Shown: one piece after another, positions 1 through 11,816 of the stretch | Layout of the letters: each line of letters opens with the position of its first letter | How positions within the stretch are numbered: the first letter of the stretch is position 1 | From: Dugong dugon | Lineage: Eukaryota; Chordata; Mammalia; Sirenia; Dugongidae | Assembly (NCBI GenBank): GCA_030035585.1 | Contig: CM057468.1 | Coordinates: 52,882,145-52,946,144 of the forward strand | Direction of reading: 5' to 3' | DNA length: 64,000 nucleotides | The notes under the pieces: model-generated | Database searches by the model: none | What the model was told of the DNA's origin: nothing | What the model saw: the letters and a program-made list of their open reading frames with translations, nothing else | Translations under genes and position numbers: made by a program

Positions 1-903
1 GAAGGGCCGTTTGCCTCTTCTCGGAGGGGAAGCTGCAGGTGTTCGGTGCCTAGTAGTCAGCCAGCATGGCCCCGACAGAAAGCCTCAGGCTACACAAGTG
101 GGATCTCAGTTTGCAAGGGGTATAGGAGGGTGTGCTTGTTTGGGGGCGTCTCGTTGCAAGCCCTGGGCATCCGAGCTAGCTCTGGCCTCCACCACCGCCA
201 AGGGGGGAGACCCAGGAGTTGGAAGTTCCTGGGTGAGCTCCTAGCTCCTGGGTTTGGGCATCGCCAGCATTTACTCGGTGACGCCCCCTTGAGCAGGAGG
301 GTGCACGCTCCCAAGAACCTTAAATATTGACTTCCTGATGGTGTGTTCAGATATGATTTCCTGGTGAAGGAGTGTCCCTCATAGGTTCTAAGTGCTTCTG
401 ATGACCTGAGCAGGTCAGACATGTTTTGTATGTTAAGAGGAGCGAGAGAGGCCTGCTGTCTCTTGGAATCTTTCACAAGCCACTCAACTGGCCCCGCCAG
501 AGCCTTAGGCCACGGGGCTGATTCACTCAGATTTCCCTGCTCACCAGGGCTTTGGGGCATTTTTGGTGGGGTCTACCCAGTTTTTTAAAAAATTCGTCAT
601 CATTAAGCAGTCTTTACTGAGAAGCGGCAACAATGTAAATTTTGTGGTTGAAATTTTTAAAATGAAGTCGTAGTCGTCTGCCTTAAAAGACCTCACTGGG
701 GAGGCTTTTAGCTCTTGCAAAGATGAGTCTGTGAGAACTTAAGGGTTAGGGAGGAACACCTAATTTGATGTGGCTTCCGTTGGGGTGGGGGTGGGGGGTC
801 AGAACTGATGTAGGTCTGTAACTTCTCTAGACTGTGTTCTTCCTTTCTTGGGCGTTTTCCTTCCTATGTAGGGATGATTGTGTGTGGCTCACCTCAGAAG
901 GAT
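1..903. other. Intron, GC-richer start, no recognised element
   Basis: The first ~560 bases are noticeably G+C-rich for this window but contain only a scatter of CpG steps, well below a CpG island. A G-run tract lies at about 784-800. Open frames on both strands here lack codon signature or domain motifs. I see no exon or repeat. Confidence 0.4.
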
Positions 904-915
904 GTTCTGAGGATT

Positions 916-1075
916 GTTGCTGTTAGTTATTGCAGATTCCAGCTCAAGGCGATCCCATGTGCGCAGAATAGAACTGCTCCATAGGGTTCTCCTAAGGTGC
1001 CTCTGGGTGGATTGAAACCACCAACCTTTCAGCTAGTGGTTGGGTGCCTAACTGTTTGTTCTACCCAGTGACTCG
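916..1075 (-). mobile_element. AfroSINE: AfroSINE, short form, with target-site duplication
   Basis: Minus-strand copy: it starts with the reversed tail motif TTGCTGTTAG and ends with the reversed 5' head CTACCCAGTGACTC. A perfect 12-bp duplication GTTCTGAGGATT flanks it at 904-915 and 1076-1087. The middle section of the long form (about 50 bases) is missing. Confidence 0.88.
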
Positions 1076-1087
1076 GTTCTGAGGATT

Positions 1088-2326
1088 AGCTGAGGGTAGT
1101 TGGGCATTCTTAAATTCGGTAACCAGGGGAGCATTGAAGACACCCATAAGTAAGACCTTAATGTGTGGCATACAGGGTTGCCTGTAAAGAAATCAAGGAG
1201 ATGTGTCCCAAAGATGTAATGGCTAAGTAAACACAAGCACCAGAGTTACAGACTTTGCAGGAATCTACGGAAAAGTAGGTCGAATTGTGTTCCTATTATC
1301 CTTGACAGTTACTTTTTCATGGCACAGAATACTGAAGACAGGAGGGCAGCTAGGCAATCTGTGACAAGAATTGCTGAGGATTTCTGTATAAATAGATCTG
1401 TAGTGTTCATCTGCATAGAGTCTTGTGTTTCTTGCTGCCTGAGATACTGTTCGTGCTTTGCCAATATACATATTTACTCTTATCTTTTTAATTATTCTGA
1501 TTGTGGTTACTTCAGACAACGTCTACTTTATTAACCCTTCTTTGATTCTACTACTGTATTCTCTTTGGGACATTCCAAACACATTCAATAAGAGTGTGGC
1601 TTTTTTTTTTTTTTTTTAATTGGAGGAGGGTTAATTGTCAAATTCTCCGATATTGGACACCCATAATTCTCAAGTATTTTTCCCTCCTTCTGTTTGGAAT
1701 CACTTTTGTGATTTTAAAGCTTTTCCCATCAAAGGGATTGGAAGGAGGGAGAGAGAGAAAAACAGGTGAAATATGTACCAGACAGGCTGGTGACTTGTGA
1801 GCTTCTGGGATTTTCTGGTGAGCTCACTTGGTCAGGGCAGTGATGCTGATGCAAGCAAATCATGGTTTAGATCTTTGTGCAGACTTTCAGATTTGTGTAT
1901 GAAGGCCTCTGCCCCCAGGTTAGAGCTGAGTGATTGTAGGGACATTATTCATTACCGTGGTTGATAGATAAGCATCTCTGTGCATTAAGCGAGACGTTGG
2001 TAAGAACGTTTGCAACTGCTGCTGTGTTGACCAAGGTCTGATTTAGGAATACTTGTGGCTGTTGTCATGCTGGCCTGGGCTCCCATAAATCTGGACAATC
2101 CAATGTCAACTAAACTGTTCGTGGGTTGTGTTGCTCAACCCAGATAGATTGTAGGCTATCTCTTACTAGGAAAAATTAAGCTATACTTAGTTAACACAAC
2201 AGAGAGTTCCTTGGTTCAGTCACTTCTAATCATTCAAAATGCTGTCTGATTAAGACCCTTTTCACCTCTTCAGGACAAACGGTGAGAGACTGAGTTTTGC
2301 TTTGTGGGCGCACCCTAGCTACCTCT
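1088..2326. other. Intron, nothing recognised apart from an oligo-T tract
   Basis: AT-rich sequence with a T-run at about 1602-1618. No splice-flanked open frame and no familiar repeat. Confidence 0.4.
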
Positions 2327-2343
2327 TAAAAATCAGTGTGATG

Positions 2344-3072
2344 CAAAGTTTATTAAGAAAATGTTCCGCATCCCACTTTGGTGAGAGGAGTCTGAGGTGT
2401 TAAAAGCTATTGTATTGAGTGGCCATCTAAGATGCATCAATTCGTTCCAACCCACCTGGAGCAAAGGAGAATGAAGAACACCAAAGACACAAAAAAAATA
2501 CTAGCCCAAAAGACAGAAAGGGCTACATAAACCAGAGACTCCATCAGCCTGAGACCAGAAGGACTAGATGGTGCCCGGCTACCACCAATGACTGCCTTGA
2601 CAGGAAACACAGCAGAGAGTCCCTGATAGAGCAGGAGAAAAGTGGGATGCAGAACTCAAATTATAGTAAAAAGACCAGACTTAATGGTTTGACTGAGACT
2701 GGAAGGACCCTGGAAGACATGGCCCTTGGACTCTCTGTTAGCCCAAAACTAAAACTATTCCTGAGGCCAGCTCTTCAGATAAAGATTAGACTGGACTATG
2801 GGACATAAAAATGATACTCATGAAGAGCATGCTTCTTAGCTGAAGTAGATACATGAGACTAAATGGGCAGTTCCTGTCCAGAGGTGAGATGAGAAGGCAG
2901 AGAGGGTCAGGAGATGGTTGAATGGACACAGGAAATCCCAGGTGGAAAGGAGGAGTGTGCTGTCACAGTATAGGGAGAGCATCTAGGGTCACATAATAAT
3001 GTGTGTATAAATTTTTGTATGAGAAACTAACTTGAGCTGTAAACTTTCACTTGAAGGACAATTTAAAAAAAA
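2344..3072 (+). mobile_element. L1: L1 3'UTR-only insertion (5'-truncated) with target-site duplication
   Basis: The sequence parallels the 3'UTR of the longer L1 at 61629-62340: the AGATGCATCAATT motif, the block around GGTGCCCGGCTACCACCA and the terminal oligo-A all occur in the same order. A 16-bp near-perfect duplication, AAAAATCAGTGTGATG, flanks it at 2328-2343 and 3073-3088 (one mismatch). No ORF2 sequence remains, so this is a tail-only, dead copy. Confidence 0.88.
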
Positions 3073-3119
3073 AAAAATCAGTGTTATGGCAGGGTTTGAA
3101 TTCCCACCAAAACCTTTTA

Positions 3120-3344
3120 ATCTTTGTTTGGTTTTACTTCTTACGGAGATTATGAGAGAATAGTGTAATAAACACCCAAGCCTCAACAGTTATCAGCATT
3201 TTGCCAAACTTGTTTCATTTATTTCCCTCTGCCTCACTTTTTTTGTAAGGGCTAGAGTATTTTAAAGCAAAACTCTAAAATATCATGTCATTTCATTCAT
3301 AAATGTTTCAGCTGACATCTCTAATAAGGACTTTTTAAAGTCTC
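3120..3344 (-). mobile_element. L1M: Old L1M-type LINE remnant, first part (3'UTR)
   Basis: Minus-strand remnant of an ancient mammalian L1 3'UTR, recognised from the ATCAGCATTTTGCC and TCTAATAAGGAC blocks. It is interrupted by a younger L1 tail and resumes at 4137. Confidence 0.55.
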
Positions 3345-4136
3345 ATCCCTTTGAGAGCAAGGGAGAATGAAGAGAACAGGATACAAGGAAAAGATTAGTC
3401 CGAAGGACTAATGGACCACAGCTACCAAGGCCTCCACTGAACTGAGTCCAGTACAGCTAGATGGTGCCCGACTGCCACCACTGACTGCTCTGACCAGGAT
3501 CACAACAGAGGGTTCTGGACAGAGCTGGAGAAGGATGTAGAACAAAATTCTAACCCACAAAAAAAAGAAGACCAGATTTACTGGCCTAAAGGTGACTGGA
3601 GAAACCCTGAGAGTATGGCCCCCAGACACCCTTTTAGCTCAGTGGTGAAGTTACCTCTGAGGTTCTCTGTTCAGCCTGGGAGTGGACAGCCCTGTAAAAC
3701 CAAATGAGACTAATGAGGTTCAGGAGTCCAGTGACATTGGCCAGAAAGCTGAAGGGGAGAAGGAAGCCGGTGATAGGGAACCCAAGGTTGAGTAAGGATA
3801 TTGTTGATGTGTTGTGAGATTGTTAACCATTGTCATAGGGCAACATCTGTAGTAACTGTTAAATGAGAAACTATTTTGTTCTGTAAGCCTTCATCTTAAG
3901 TGAGATTAGCAGCACAATTGGAAGAGCGTAGTCAGTGTCACTGAACTGCGCATGTAGAAATTTTTGAAATGGTGTATCTTTGGCTATGTGTATTTTCACC
4001 AAAAAAAAAGGTTGAGAAGTTAGAGGGTCGACATGTTGTGGGGTTGTTAACCAGTGTCATAAAACAATATGTGTACTACTGTTTCATGAGAAACTATTTG
4101 TTCTGTAAGCCTTCACCTGAAGTACAATTAAAAAAA
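3345..4136 (+). mobile_element. L1: L1 3'UTR copy with a composite, duplicated tail
   Basis: Starts with the GAGAATGAAGAGAAC-type block and carries GGTGCCCGACTGCCACCA, as in the other L1 3'UTRs. Its end is unusual: an L1 tail at about 3765-3904, a different L1-subfamily tail ending in CACCAAAAAAAAA at about 3905-4008, then a second copy of the first tail at 4009-4136 ending in oligo-A. It sits inside the old L1M remnant. Confidence 0.75.
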
Positions 4137-5050
4137 AAAATACATAACTTCTATGTCTTTATTACACCTAAAATAGTAATTCCTTAATGTAATTACCATA
4201 TTCAGATTTTCTCAAAGATGTCTTTTTACTTACAGTTTTTTTGGAACCAGGAACTAAACAAGGTCCCCACATTGCATTTGGTTGTTAAGTTCCTCCCTTC
4301 CTTTTTTCATGCCACTGACTTGCTGGAGAGAGTCTACTAATCTAGTAGACTGTCTCACTTTCTGGTCTGATTCCTTGCTTATGGTGTTCTTTAACCTGTT
4401 CCTGTATTCCCCATATTTCTCATAATCTGGTAGATCTAGAGGCTTGATTAGATTCAGTTTCAAGGCAAACATCCTTGTAGGTGGTGCTGTAAATAATCTA
4501 TTGCATTGCATCATGAGACACATAATTCTGGAATTCTCTCTTTTTGAGATGAAGATTGATTAGTGGTTTCAGGTAGTGTCAATTTACCCATCTTTCACCT
4601 AATGGTTTTAGCATCGTATATAGTTATAATGTAGATCCATTCATTTGGGGTCACAGAATGGTGATGAGCTAAATCCACCTTGCCTTTGTTAGTTGGAATC
4701 CTGTCTGTAGAGAACTTTCCCTTATCAAATATTCGGGTCCCCAGAAAGTCAGATTGTGCAGGAAAGGGCTTAATTTTTTCCTTTTAATCAATTTTCAAAG
4801 TAATGATTTGGTTCCTTAGCAACCAAAGGTTTGAACCTGTTGCAGTAAATATTCTTTTTGATGCTCGGTTTGTTCTTTCACCTGTATATGGGCCCAATAG
4901 TCTCTGATAGCTTTTCTGCTTTCTGGCACAAGATGTTCTCAACTCATTCATTTCTGGCTCCAGACCTGAAATCAGCCATCCATCTTTTCCAAGGAGCACT
5001 GATTCTTTTTACAGAAAAACCTTCATTTTTCTCAACTTTCACCTCTTAGT
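4137..5050 (-). mobile_element. L1M: Old L1M-type LINE remnant, second part
   Basis: Continuation of the remnant at 3120-3344, with the blocks CCCACATTGCATTTGGTTG, ACAAGATGTTCTCAACTCA and CCAAGGAGCACTGATTC typical of old mammalian L1 3'UTRs in reverse. Open frames here are not genes. Confidence 0.6.
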
Positions 5051-5790
5051 GGCTGCATTATTTTTACCTTGTTCTTAAACCTCCCACCTTAAATTTTTTT
5101 TTTAAAAACCCTTCTCACCAGGCTGATTCTAATACTGACATTTTCCCCTTAATCAAACAGCTGGTAACTACATTCCCTCTTTCTATATATACTATCAGAG
5201 TGCTGGGACTGACTCATTTAGAGCTTGGCTGCTGTGACCTTTTTTGCAGTGCTCTGCTACTGTCATCATCCCCTTGAAATGTTTCATTTGCAGCATCCAG
5301 AATGATTCACCAATTGTGCCAAACTGACTGTTCACCGAAGTCCTCCAGTGGTTCTCTGCCTTTGGATTAGACATCAGAAAGGTGACTGTCTTCTATCCCC
5401 TGACCTCCTTTCTGTAACCACCCTTCACTCAGGCAGTAGTCCTCTGGCAGACACTCTTTAAAACTGAGAAGCTGGGAGGAACAGCTCTCTGAATGAGGTT
5501 CTCTCTCTTTCATTTATGATCTCTTTACCCAGAGGATTCCCTTCCAAAGAGGAACAAGACAACCCTTTCCCTTTGTCCAAGTAGGAGTGTTTTAGGTGTG
5601 ACTTAATACTCTTCCTCCTCTGCCAGAAATTTGACTTTGCTGATGGAGAAACAGGTACTAACCCAGGCTATACCAGTATGTCTAATTTATAGTCATTTGA
5701 TACACACATTTTACAGGCAAATTATGCAATTTTTTCTATGTATTTAGAAATTGTCACTGATTTGATTTAATTTAAATTAAAATCAATAGC
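5051..5790. other. Intron, nothing recognised
   Basis: No domain-bearing frame, splice-flanked exon or familiar repeat was seen in this stretch. Confidence 0.35.
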
Positions 5791-5792
5791 TG

Positions 5793-6032
5793 ACACCTTA
5801 TAGCACTGAAGTTTGTGTCTTGCATGTTCTGAGCACTTTATATATGCATATTACCTCATTTAACCCTTATAACAAGTCTATTAGATGCTATTATCCACAT
5901 TTTATGGATGTGGAAACTGTAACACAGACAATATGTGTAATTTGCCCAAGATCACAGTGCTGATAAGAGTATAGAGGGAGGGAGGTCTGAATCCAAGCAG
6001 TCTGATTTCAGAGTCCATGCTTTCAATGACTG
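5793..6032 (+). repeat. MIR: MIR SINE
   Basis: Classic MIR order: GAGCACTTTATATATGCA, CATTTAACCCTTATAAC, CATTTTATGGATGTGGAAAC, TTGCCCAAGATCACA, GAATCCAAGCAGTCTGA. Diverged, as expected for this ancient tRNA-derived SINE. Confidence 0.85.
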
Positions 6033-6747
6033 TGTCTGGTTTTCTTCAAATACATTGAGGGCAAAGGGCCTTTTTACTCTAAACTACGGTAGCCTTACAG
6101 TGCCTGCTGATATTACCTTATCGCTCTGAGAATGGTCAGTAAATGCTATTGTGATGCCAGACTTTACCTTTCTTTCATTTTCACATGCAGAGGCTTGTGA
6201 TAGATCTATGGGGAAGGGAGCATTGTGGTTATAGGTGAATGATACCATATATTTATTAAAATTAAAAATGGCATTCGGTGTGTCATAAGAAAAATTGCCG
6301 AGGCCCGTCTTAATCAAGGCCAATCCAAAAGACTCATAAATACACCAGGCTTCCTTCTTTTGTTTATTTGCTTATGGTAGCCTGTTAGAAGATAAAGGTG
6401 CCTAACTTTCATGGACACTGCGAACATATGTCCCAGTTACATTTCCACCCCTGGAGGTTTATTGGCAGGCCGCTTTAGTATGTTTTGGCATTGTGGTGGA
6501 TACTGGCACAACTGCCTAAAAAGCAAGGAAGTTGGTCTGCGCCCCCTTTGAGTGTTGAGAGCCATTTTATGAGGGAATGCTTCCTGGAGGAGTGATTCTG
6601 TGAAACTTTTGTGTCTTTTGGCTTCTCTATAGCAAGATAAGGCTTGCAAGTATGTTTACTATATCCTTTGTGTTATTTGGAAGGTACCATTACTGGCGTC
6701 TGGAAGTATTCAAGTGAGTGAGTTATTTTTTGGGTGAAAACAGTTTG
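6033..6747. other. Intron, nothing recognised
   Basis: No supportable gene or repeat; frames on the minus strand have no domain motif. Confidence 0.35.
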
Positions 6748-7038
6748 TGATGCACTCCTGGGCCATGGTACCAATATGTACCACGTGTGTGATGTGCTTC
6801 ATGGAACACGGTACCGATAGGGCCCACTCTAAATAAAACTGATGACAGTTATGTGCAGCAAGTGCGATGTTTATTTAGTATTTCTTGTGTATTTTTGTAT
6901 ATTTTTAGATAGTTAAGGAAGATGTTTTATAGCTCAAGTGTAACCAGGAAGTATGATGCACTTCCTGGGTCATGGAACTGATATGGCCCACATGTGTGAT
7001 GTTCTTTGTGGAACATGGGACCAATATGTCCCACTTGC
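6748..7038. repeat. Two pairs of ~40-bp repeats around a 125-bp spacer
   Basis: Four related ~40-bp units: 6748-6787, 6788-6827, 6953-6993 and 6994-7036. Each runs TGATG, a CATGG- or TGGAAC-type core, GGTACC or GGACC-like centre, then ATATGtCCCAC or a variant. An inverted repeat CAGGAAGT/ACTTCCTG lies at 6945-6968. The whole could be a diverged non-autonomous DNA transposon with subterminal repeats; I cannot name it. Confidence 0.6.
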
Positions 7039-7333
7039 AGTTGGCACCCCATTTTTTCAAATAATAAAAAACTACCAACAAACAATGATTCAGCATCCAT
7101 TCCATTAGTAAACAAAAATGACATCACCAAAAAATTCCAAAAAATGTAATAATAATAATTCACCCATGAAAGAATTAAGAAAGACATGCTTCTTCTAAGG
7201 AAACTGAGTCAGATCAGCTATGAGGGGCATGTGATGATCTTGTTTGAGAAACTTTGACTTCATTGCCACTGATTGCTGGCAAATGACCAACTTGAACCTT
7301 GATATTATACAATTATATTAGCTATGGCTATAA

Positions 7334-7535
7334 CTAAGGAGCCCTGGTTGCACAGTGGTTAAAGTGCTCAGCTGCCAACCAAAAGGTCAGTGGGCTGAAC
7401 CCATCAGCCACTCTGTGGGAAAAAGATGAGTAGTCTGCTTCTATAAAGATTTACAGCCTTGGAAACCCTATGGGGCAGTTCTACTCTGTCCTGTAGGGTT
7501 GCTAGGAGTTGGAATCAACTCAACGGCAATGGGTT
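7334..7535 (+). mobile_element. AfroSINE: AfroSINE, long form, with target-site duplication
   Basis: Starts AAGGAGCCCTGGTTGCACAG and ends GGCAATGGGTT. A perfect 11-bp duplication TATGGCTATAA flanks it at 7323-7333 and 7536-7546. Contains the internal block ATAAAGATTTACAGCC that the short form lacks. Confidence 0.92.
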
Positions 7536-7549
7536 TATGGCTATAAATA

Positions 7550-8497
7550 AAGTTAAACTCCATAGATGTCACCACCAAAAATACTTATTTGGGAAGAAGG
7601 AGAAGGAAAAAAAAACCTGTAGCATCATCTGTTCCATTTTAATTTTACGTGAATTCTGGCAAAGAAACTCAATGGGAAGTTAATACGGTATTTCTTCTCC
7701 CTTCCTCCCTCCTTCCCTACGTACAGGCTTTGGTTCCATAATTGACTTGGTGTCATCACTCTATCCTTGGAGGAGTCTCTCTCTGAGCCTGGGTTTCTAC
7801 TTCTGTAATAAGATATACTGTAGGTCAGGTTTTTCTGAGGATTGAGACAATGTATGTAAAGCATTGGACACACTAGAGCTTAAATTTTTCTTCCCAGGAT
7901 GCTTATTCTAGGCAAATGTACTTTCATGAACCTATTTATGGAAATCTAGGTACACAAAATATTTAGATTTATATGCAATGTCAAATTCCATTTTTTAACA
8001 AAGACGATGTCCTAACTTATAGTGAATATTTCAGTTGGGGTCTGAATACTGGTACCATAACAAAATAGTCTCAGAGAAGCATGTCTCACACTCTTAAATT
8101 GACTTGACAGTAATTGGTAACCAGTATAGCTAAAAATAGATGGAAAAGGTGAGAGATAAGTCACTAGTGATGAATTTGAGTACTTACGATTTTTTTTCCC
8201 CTCAATATTGCATAATGGCTCCTCTTAGGAATACTGATAAGGAGTCTGGAAGTAGTTTGTGAGAAGTTATAAGGTTATATGTGAAGATAAAAGAGTTTAA
8301 ATCAATTATTTAATTTTTGTTGTAGTAAATTGTTATGATAAATCATTCATAGTGGATGTGGAAAAAGGAAAGTCTGCAGATACCATTGTAGACACTGGCA
8401 CATCTTTATCAGACTGAAACCTTGATAGACTTTTTTTTTTAATCTTTTGATACTTATTGCTAAATTACTGTAATTGCATGTTTTTCAGATAATGTGT
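7550..8497. other. Intron; weak MIR-like remnant near 7785-7875
   Basis: A MIR-like fragment (TTTCTGAGGATTGAGACA followed by GTAAAGCATTGGACACA) lies near 7830-7872. The rest shows nothing I recognise. Confidence 0.4.
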
Positions 8498-9035
8498 TTT
8501 TTTTTAATGTATATTTTATTTACGTTTGGTGGCAATATACACAACCAGACATGCATCCATTCACAATTTCTGCATGAACAGTTCAGTAACATTGGATACC
8601 TACTTCACATTCTGTCTCTACCCACGTTTTTTATCACCATTAATTTAGGCTCTTTGCCCCTTGAAGTTCTCATTTGTGCTTTAGATTAAATGTTGTCGGT
8701 TTATACTCATATAGCTCATTCTTTCTAAGAGTGCTGTGCTTACAGCAAACCTTCTTTATTAATCGGGCTAAACTTTTGTTTAGTTTAATGGTGACTTCAT
8801 AGAATAGTTTCAATTCAAGGTTTAAAGACTATTTCCAGGCATTAGATTCAGGGGTTTCGACAGTCTCAATGGATCCAGCAAGTCTAGTTTCCATATGAGT
8901 TTGATGTAACATCCCATGCTTTTTCTCTTTCTGTTCAGGATCCATCTTTTGGGTCCTTGATCAAAACGTTCAGTAATGGTAGTCAGACACCATTCATTTC
9001 TTCTGGTCTCATGGAAATAGAACCTCAGTAGACTT
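8498..9035 (-). mobile_element. L1: L1 3'UTR of an older subfamily
   Basis: Read on the minus strand it has the same block order as the 3'UTRs at 18166-18665 and 51275-51936: a GAGACCAGAAGAAATGAATGG block, then TTTAAACCTTGAATTGAAAC, then TGTTACTGAACTGTTCATG, ending in AATAAAATATAC and oligo-A. The 143-codon open frame across it (8822-9253) is a by-product of this repeat, not a gene. Confidence 0.75.
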
Positions 9036-9044
9036 TTTAGGAAG

Positions 9045-9212
9045 AGAGTATTAGCGTCATTTTCACATACGAGGAAACTATACAGTCCAGAGAGGTTAAG
9101 TAACCTTCCCATGATCACCCGGCTAGGAAATGGCAGACGTAGAATGACACCTAGGACTGTCCTACTCCCAAGTTTGTGGCCTTCCCACAATACCATATCA
9201 TCTACGACTTTG
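9045..9212 (+). repeat. MIR: MIR SINE, partial
   Basis: CATACGAGGAAACTATACAG, AGAGAGGTTAAGTAACC and CCATGATCACCCGGCTAG are MIR blocks in correct order. Confidence 0.75.
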
Positions 9213-10160
9213 ACATAGTTATAACACGGGGTGTACTGAAACAATGGATCCACAAAACGTATTGGCTCATTTTCTTTCCACTGTATTCAGGAATGGTTTC
9301 CAGCTTCAGTTTTTAATTACTCACAAGGAGCATTTGTCTATCGCTTGAGCAGCTTTCTGTCATTTCCCAGTAGTATCAGCCATTGTACAAGAAATGGAAA
9401 GGTTTGGGATGACTCATCCCAGAAGCCATTGTTTTCTCAGGAGCTTTTGATGCTCACTAGCTCCATATTACAAATCGCCTTGGGAATTTATAAAGCAAGG
9501 AAGTTCCTTTTCTGGCCTGTGTGGAAGAACTGGAAGAAGAGGGAGAGTTGGTTTGTCATAACCCAGGACTTAAGTTTCTGATCATGACTTGCTTGATAGT
9601 TAAGAAACTTCATGTTAAGAAGTCAAAAGTACATATACCTGTCAAAGTCACCAAACCTGTTTACAATGTAATAAAACCATAGAGAATATACAAATGTATT
9701 TTAATGAAATTAAACTTTTATTTACATTTTAATATGGTATGATTACTTTAAGTGTGTGACTCCTAATTTTTCACCCCCTCTTTGGACCCCAGGTCTTTTT
9801 AAGAATTAAAATGTAGCGTTCCAGAAAAATGCTCATACAGACCTAATTTTACATCTAATTTCAGGGGGCCTGTGGAGGTTCAGAAGCCTGGGCCACCACA
9901 GACCCCTGGTTAAAAAGCCCTTCTCTAACCTGCTTGCTAGAGAGCAAAACCATGGTTTTATAATTTTTTTACCTTTTGTCTTCCCTTCCTCTAAAAATCT
10001 AACCTGTACCAGGCACTCATTCAGTCATCAGCAAATATTTATCAGTTTGTTGAATTGGAAATTGTTTGCCTCTGAATGAAGCAAATGCTTCAGTGAGCCG
10101 TGGTAGCTGGTGTGGAGGTGATGATGATTATGATCAGTATTTTTATGTAAATAATCGTCA
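9213..10160. other. Intron, nothing recognised
   Basis: AT-rich, no familiar repeat or exon. Confidence 0.35.
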
Positions 10161-10164
10161 TATA

Positions 10165-10360
10165 ACATTTATCCTGTTGGGGATATTTGAAGAATTTCAG
10201 AATATTAATGCACTTAATCCTCATAACAACCTTACATGGTAGAAGAAGGCTCAGAGAGGTTGAGTACGTTGCCTAAAATAACCTAGTAAATGGAGAAGCA
10301 AAAATTTCAACCTAGGAAGTCTGACTCCAGAGTTTACATTGTAACGATTCTGCTATACTC
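10165..10360 (+). repeat. MIR: MIR SINE, partial
   Basis: CTTAATCCTCATAACAACC, GGCTCAGAGAGGTTGAGTA and GTCTGACTCCAGAGT are MIR blocks in order. An oligo-T tract follows at 10405-10420. Confidence 0.78.
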
Positions 10361-11689
10361 TCTCTCTAGGTAAAATAACTAGCATATTGTCTTGATTATA
10401 GTCCTTTTTTTTTTTTTTTTCTTTCTCTGTTTTAACGCTTTTGAAAGCAGGTGTATCTTCAGTTGATGTGATCATTTAATGGGGCACTTAGTTTTTCACC
10501 ATAAAGATATTATTAAATTGATGATATGTCTTAAAATTGTTGATGTCTTAGAATTAACGAAACATGGTAAACCATGTTTTAATGTTTAAATGTAGCTGCA
10601 TAGTTTCTCTATAGAAATAATCAAAGTATATCACAGCTTTAAAATGGTGAATACAAACAAAATTCGTATCTATTTATGATATGTGAAATATGTGAATTAA
10701 GATTATATTAACAATTAGTATGAACACTGATATTGCTTAGATGATTTAAATGTTAGGTGAGAATAAATTCATGATTTTTCTACAAAAAGCATGAATAGTC
10801 AGTAATACTGAAGGTGGAAGAAATAAAAACTCTTCAATAAAGTAAAATAAAAAATATATAGATTATTTATTATCAGTTTCCTCACAGATCATTTTTTCAT
10901 TTAAGAAAGTAAAATTTAAAAGTTAAGCTTCCCATGTAATATTCTTATTTTCTGAAACCGAGAACATAACCAAATGACAATGCATTTAGACTTGCCTTTG
11001 AGTCACCATGATTTGGTGAGCTGGTAGATTTTACCGTCGGTGACTTGGTTAATCTTTTTTGTATTTTATCTGCTTTGTTCTTGGAGCCTTGGCATCTCCA
11101 CTGAACAGCACTTTTCTTTTTCTTTTACACTGTTTGTGCTAGCTGTAGAAAAAGCATAATTCAGGATTTCTAATAAGGCAAAACAAACCTTTACTAAACT
11201 TGAAACGCCCTGAAAACAGAGCTTCTTCGTTCTAGCTGCTTGTCTTCCTGTAAATTTTTCTAACTGGTCTAGCAACTTAAACTCCAACCCCATTGGTGGT
11301 TTTGCTGTTCACTTGAATTTGACCTTGTCAAATCATTTACTTGCAGCTGTTATAGGCTTGCATGCAAATACTTGTGATTGCCTAACACTTCTTTGTTGCT
11401 GGCTGTAAATTTGCTTTACTGTCACCTGTTACTATTGAGGGACATCAACAGCTTACCACTTCTGCTTGGTCCAACACTCTAAGTGTTGACTGTAATGAAC
11501 AAAGACTACAAATGGTTCACCTACCATATTGTGCTGTGAATTTATATATAGGTTTGAAATCTTCTTTTATAAAAAAAGTATGTAGAGAGGGAGATGTGTG
11601 TAGTAACTTTTAGAGATTGGGGAAAGTATGATGCCTGTTCAATCCATTGAACTAGAAATTGGCTGTGGTGTAATTGGGAACACATTTTT
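10361..11689. other. Intron, very AT-rich, nothing recognised
   Basis: Apart from the oligo-T tract near 10405, this AT-rich stretch shows no supportable gene or repeat. Confidence 0.35.
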
Positions 11690-11770
11690 TATGAGTCTGT
11701 CACATAATGGCTGTGTGACCTAGGGCAAGTCAGTAACCTCTCTGAGTCTCTCTCTCTCTCAAATGAAATG
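11690..11770 (+). repeat. MIR: MIR core fragment with (TC)n
   Basis: TGGCTGTGTGACCTAGGGCA followed by a CAGTAACCTCTCTGAG block is the MIR core; a short TC run sits at 11746-11760. Confidence 0.7.
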
Positions 11771-11816
11771 CCAAAGACCTATCATGGGAAATAGTTGTGG
11801 AATAGGTCAGTATATC

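Noticed and set aside
90..560. 156-codon open frame on the minus strand in a GC-richer stretch
   Set aside because: No domain or recognisable protein, low CpG content, no splice structure; a chance frame favoured by base composition.
1..560. Possible CpG island or promoter at the left edge
   Set aside because: G+C is raised, but CpG steps are few relative to composition, and no first exon follows.
8822..9253. 143-codon open frame on the minus strand, the longest without RT similarity outside obvious LINE coding parts
   Set aside because: It lies across a minus-strand L1 3'UTR and a MIR fragment; its sequence follows the 3'UTR block order and has no domain, so it is not a gene.
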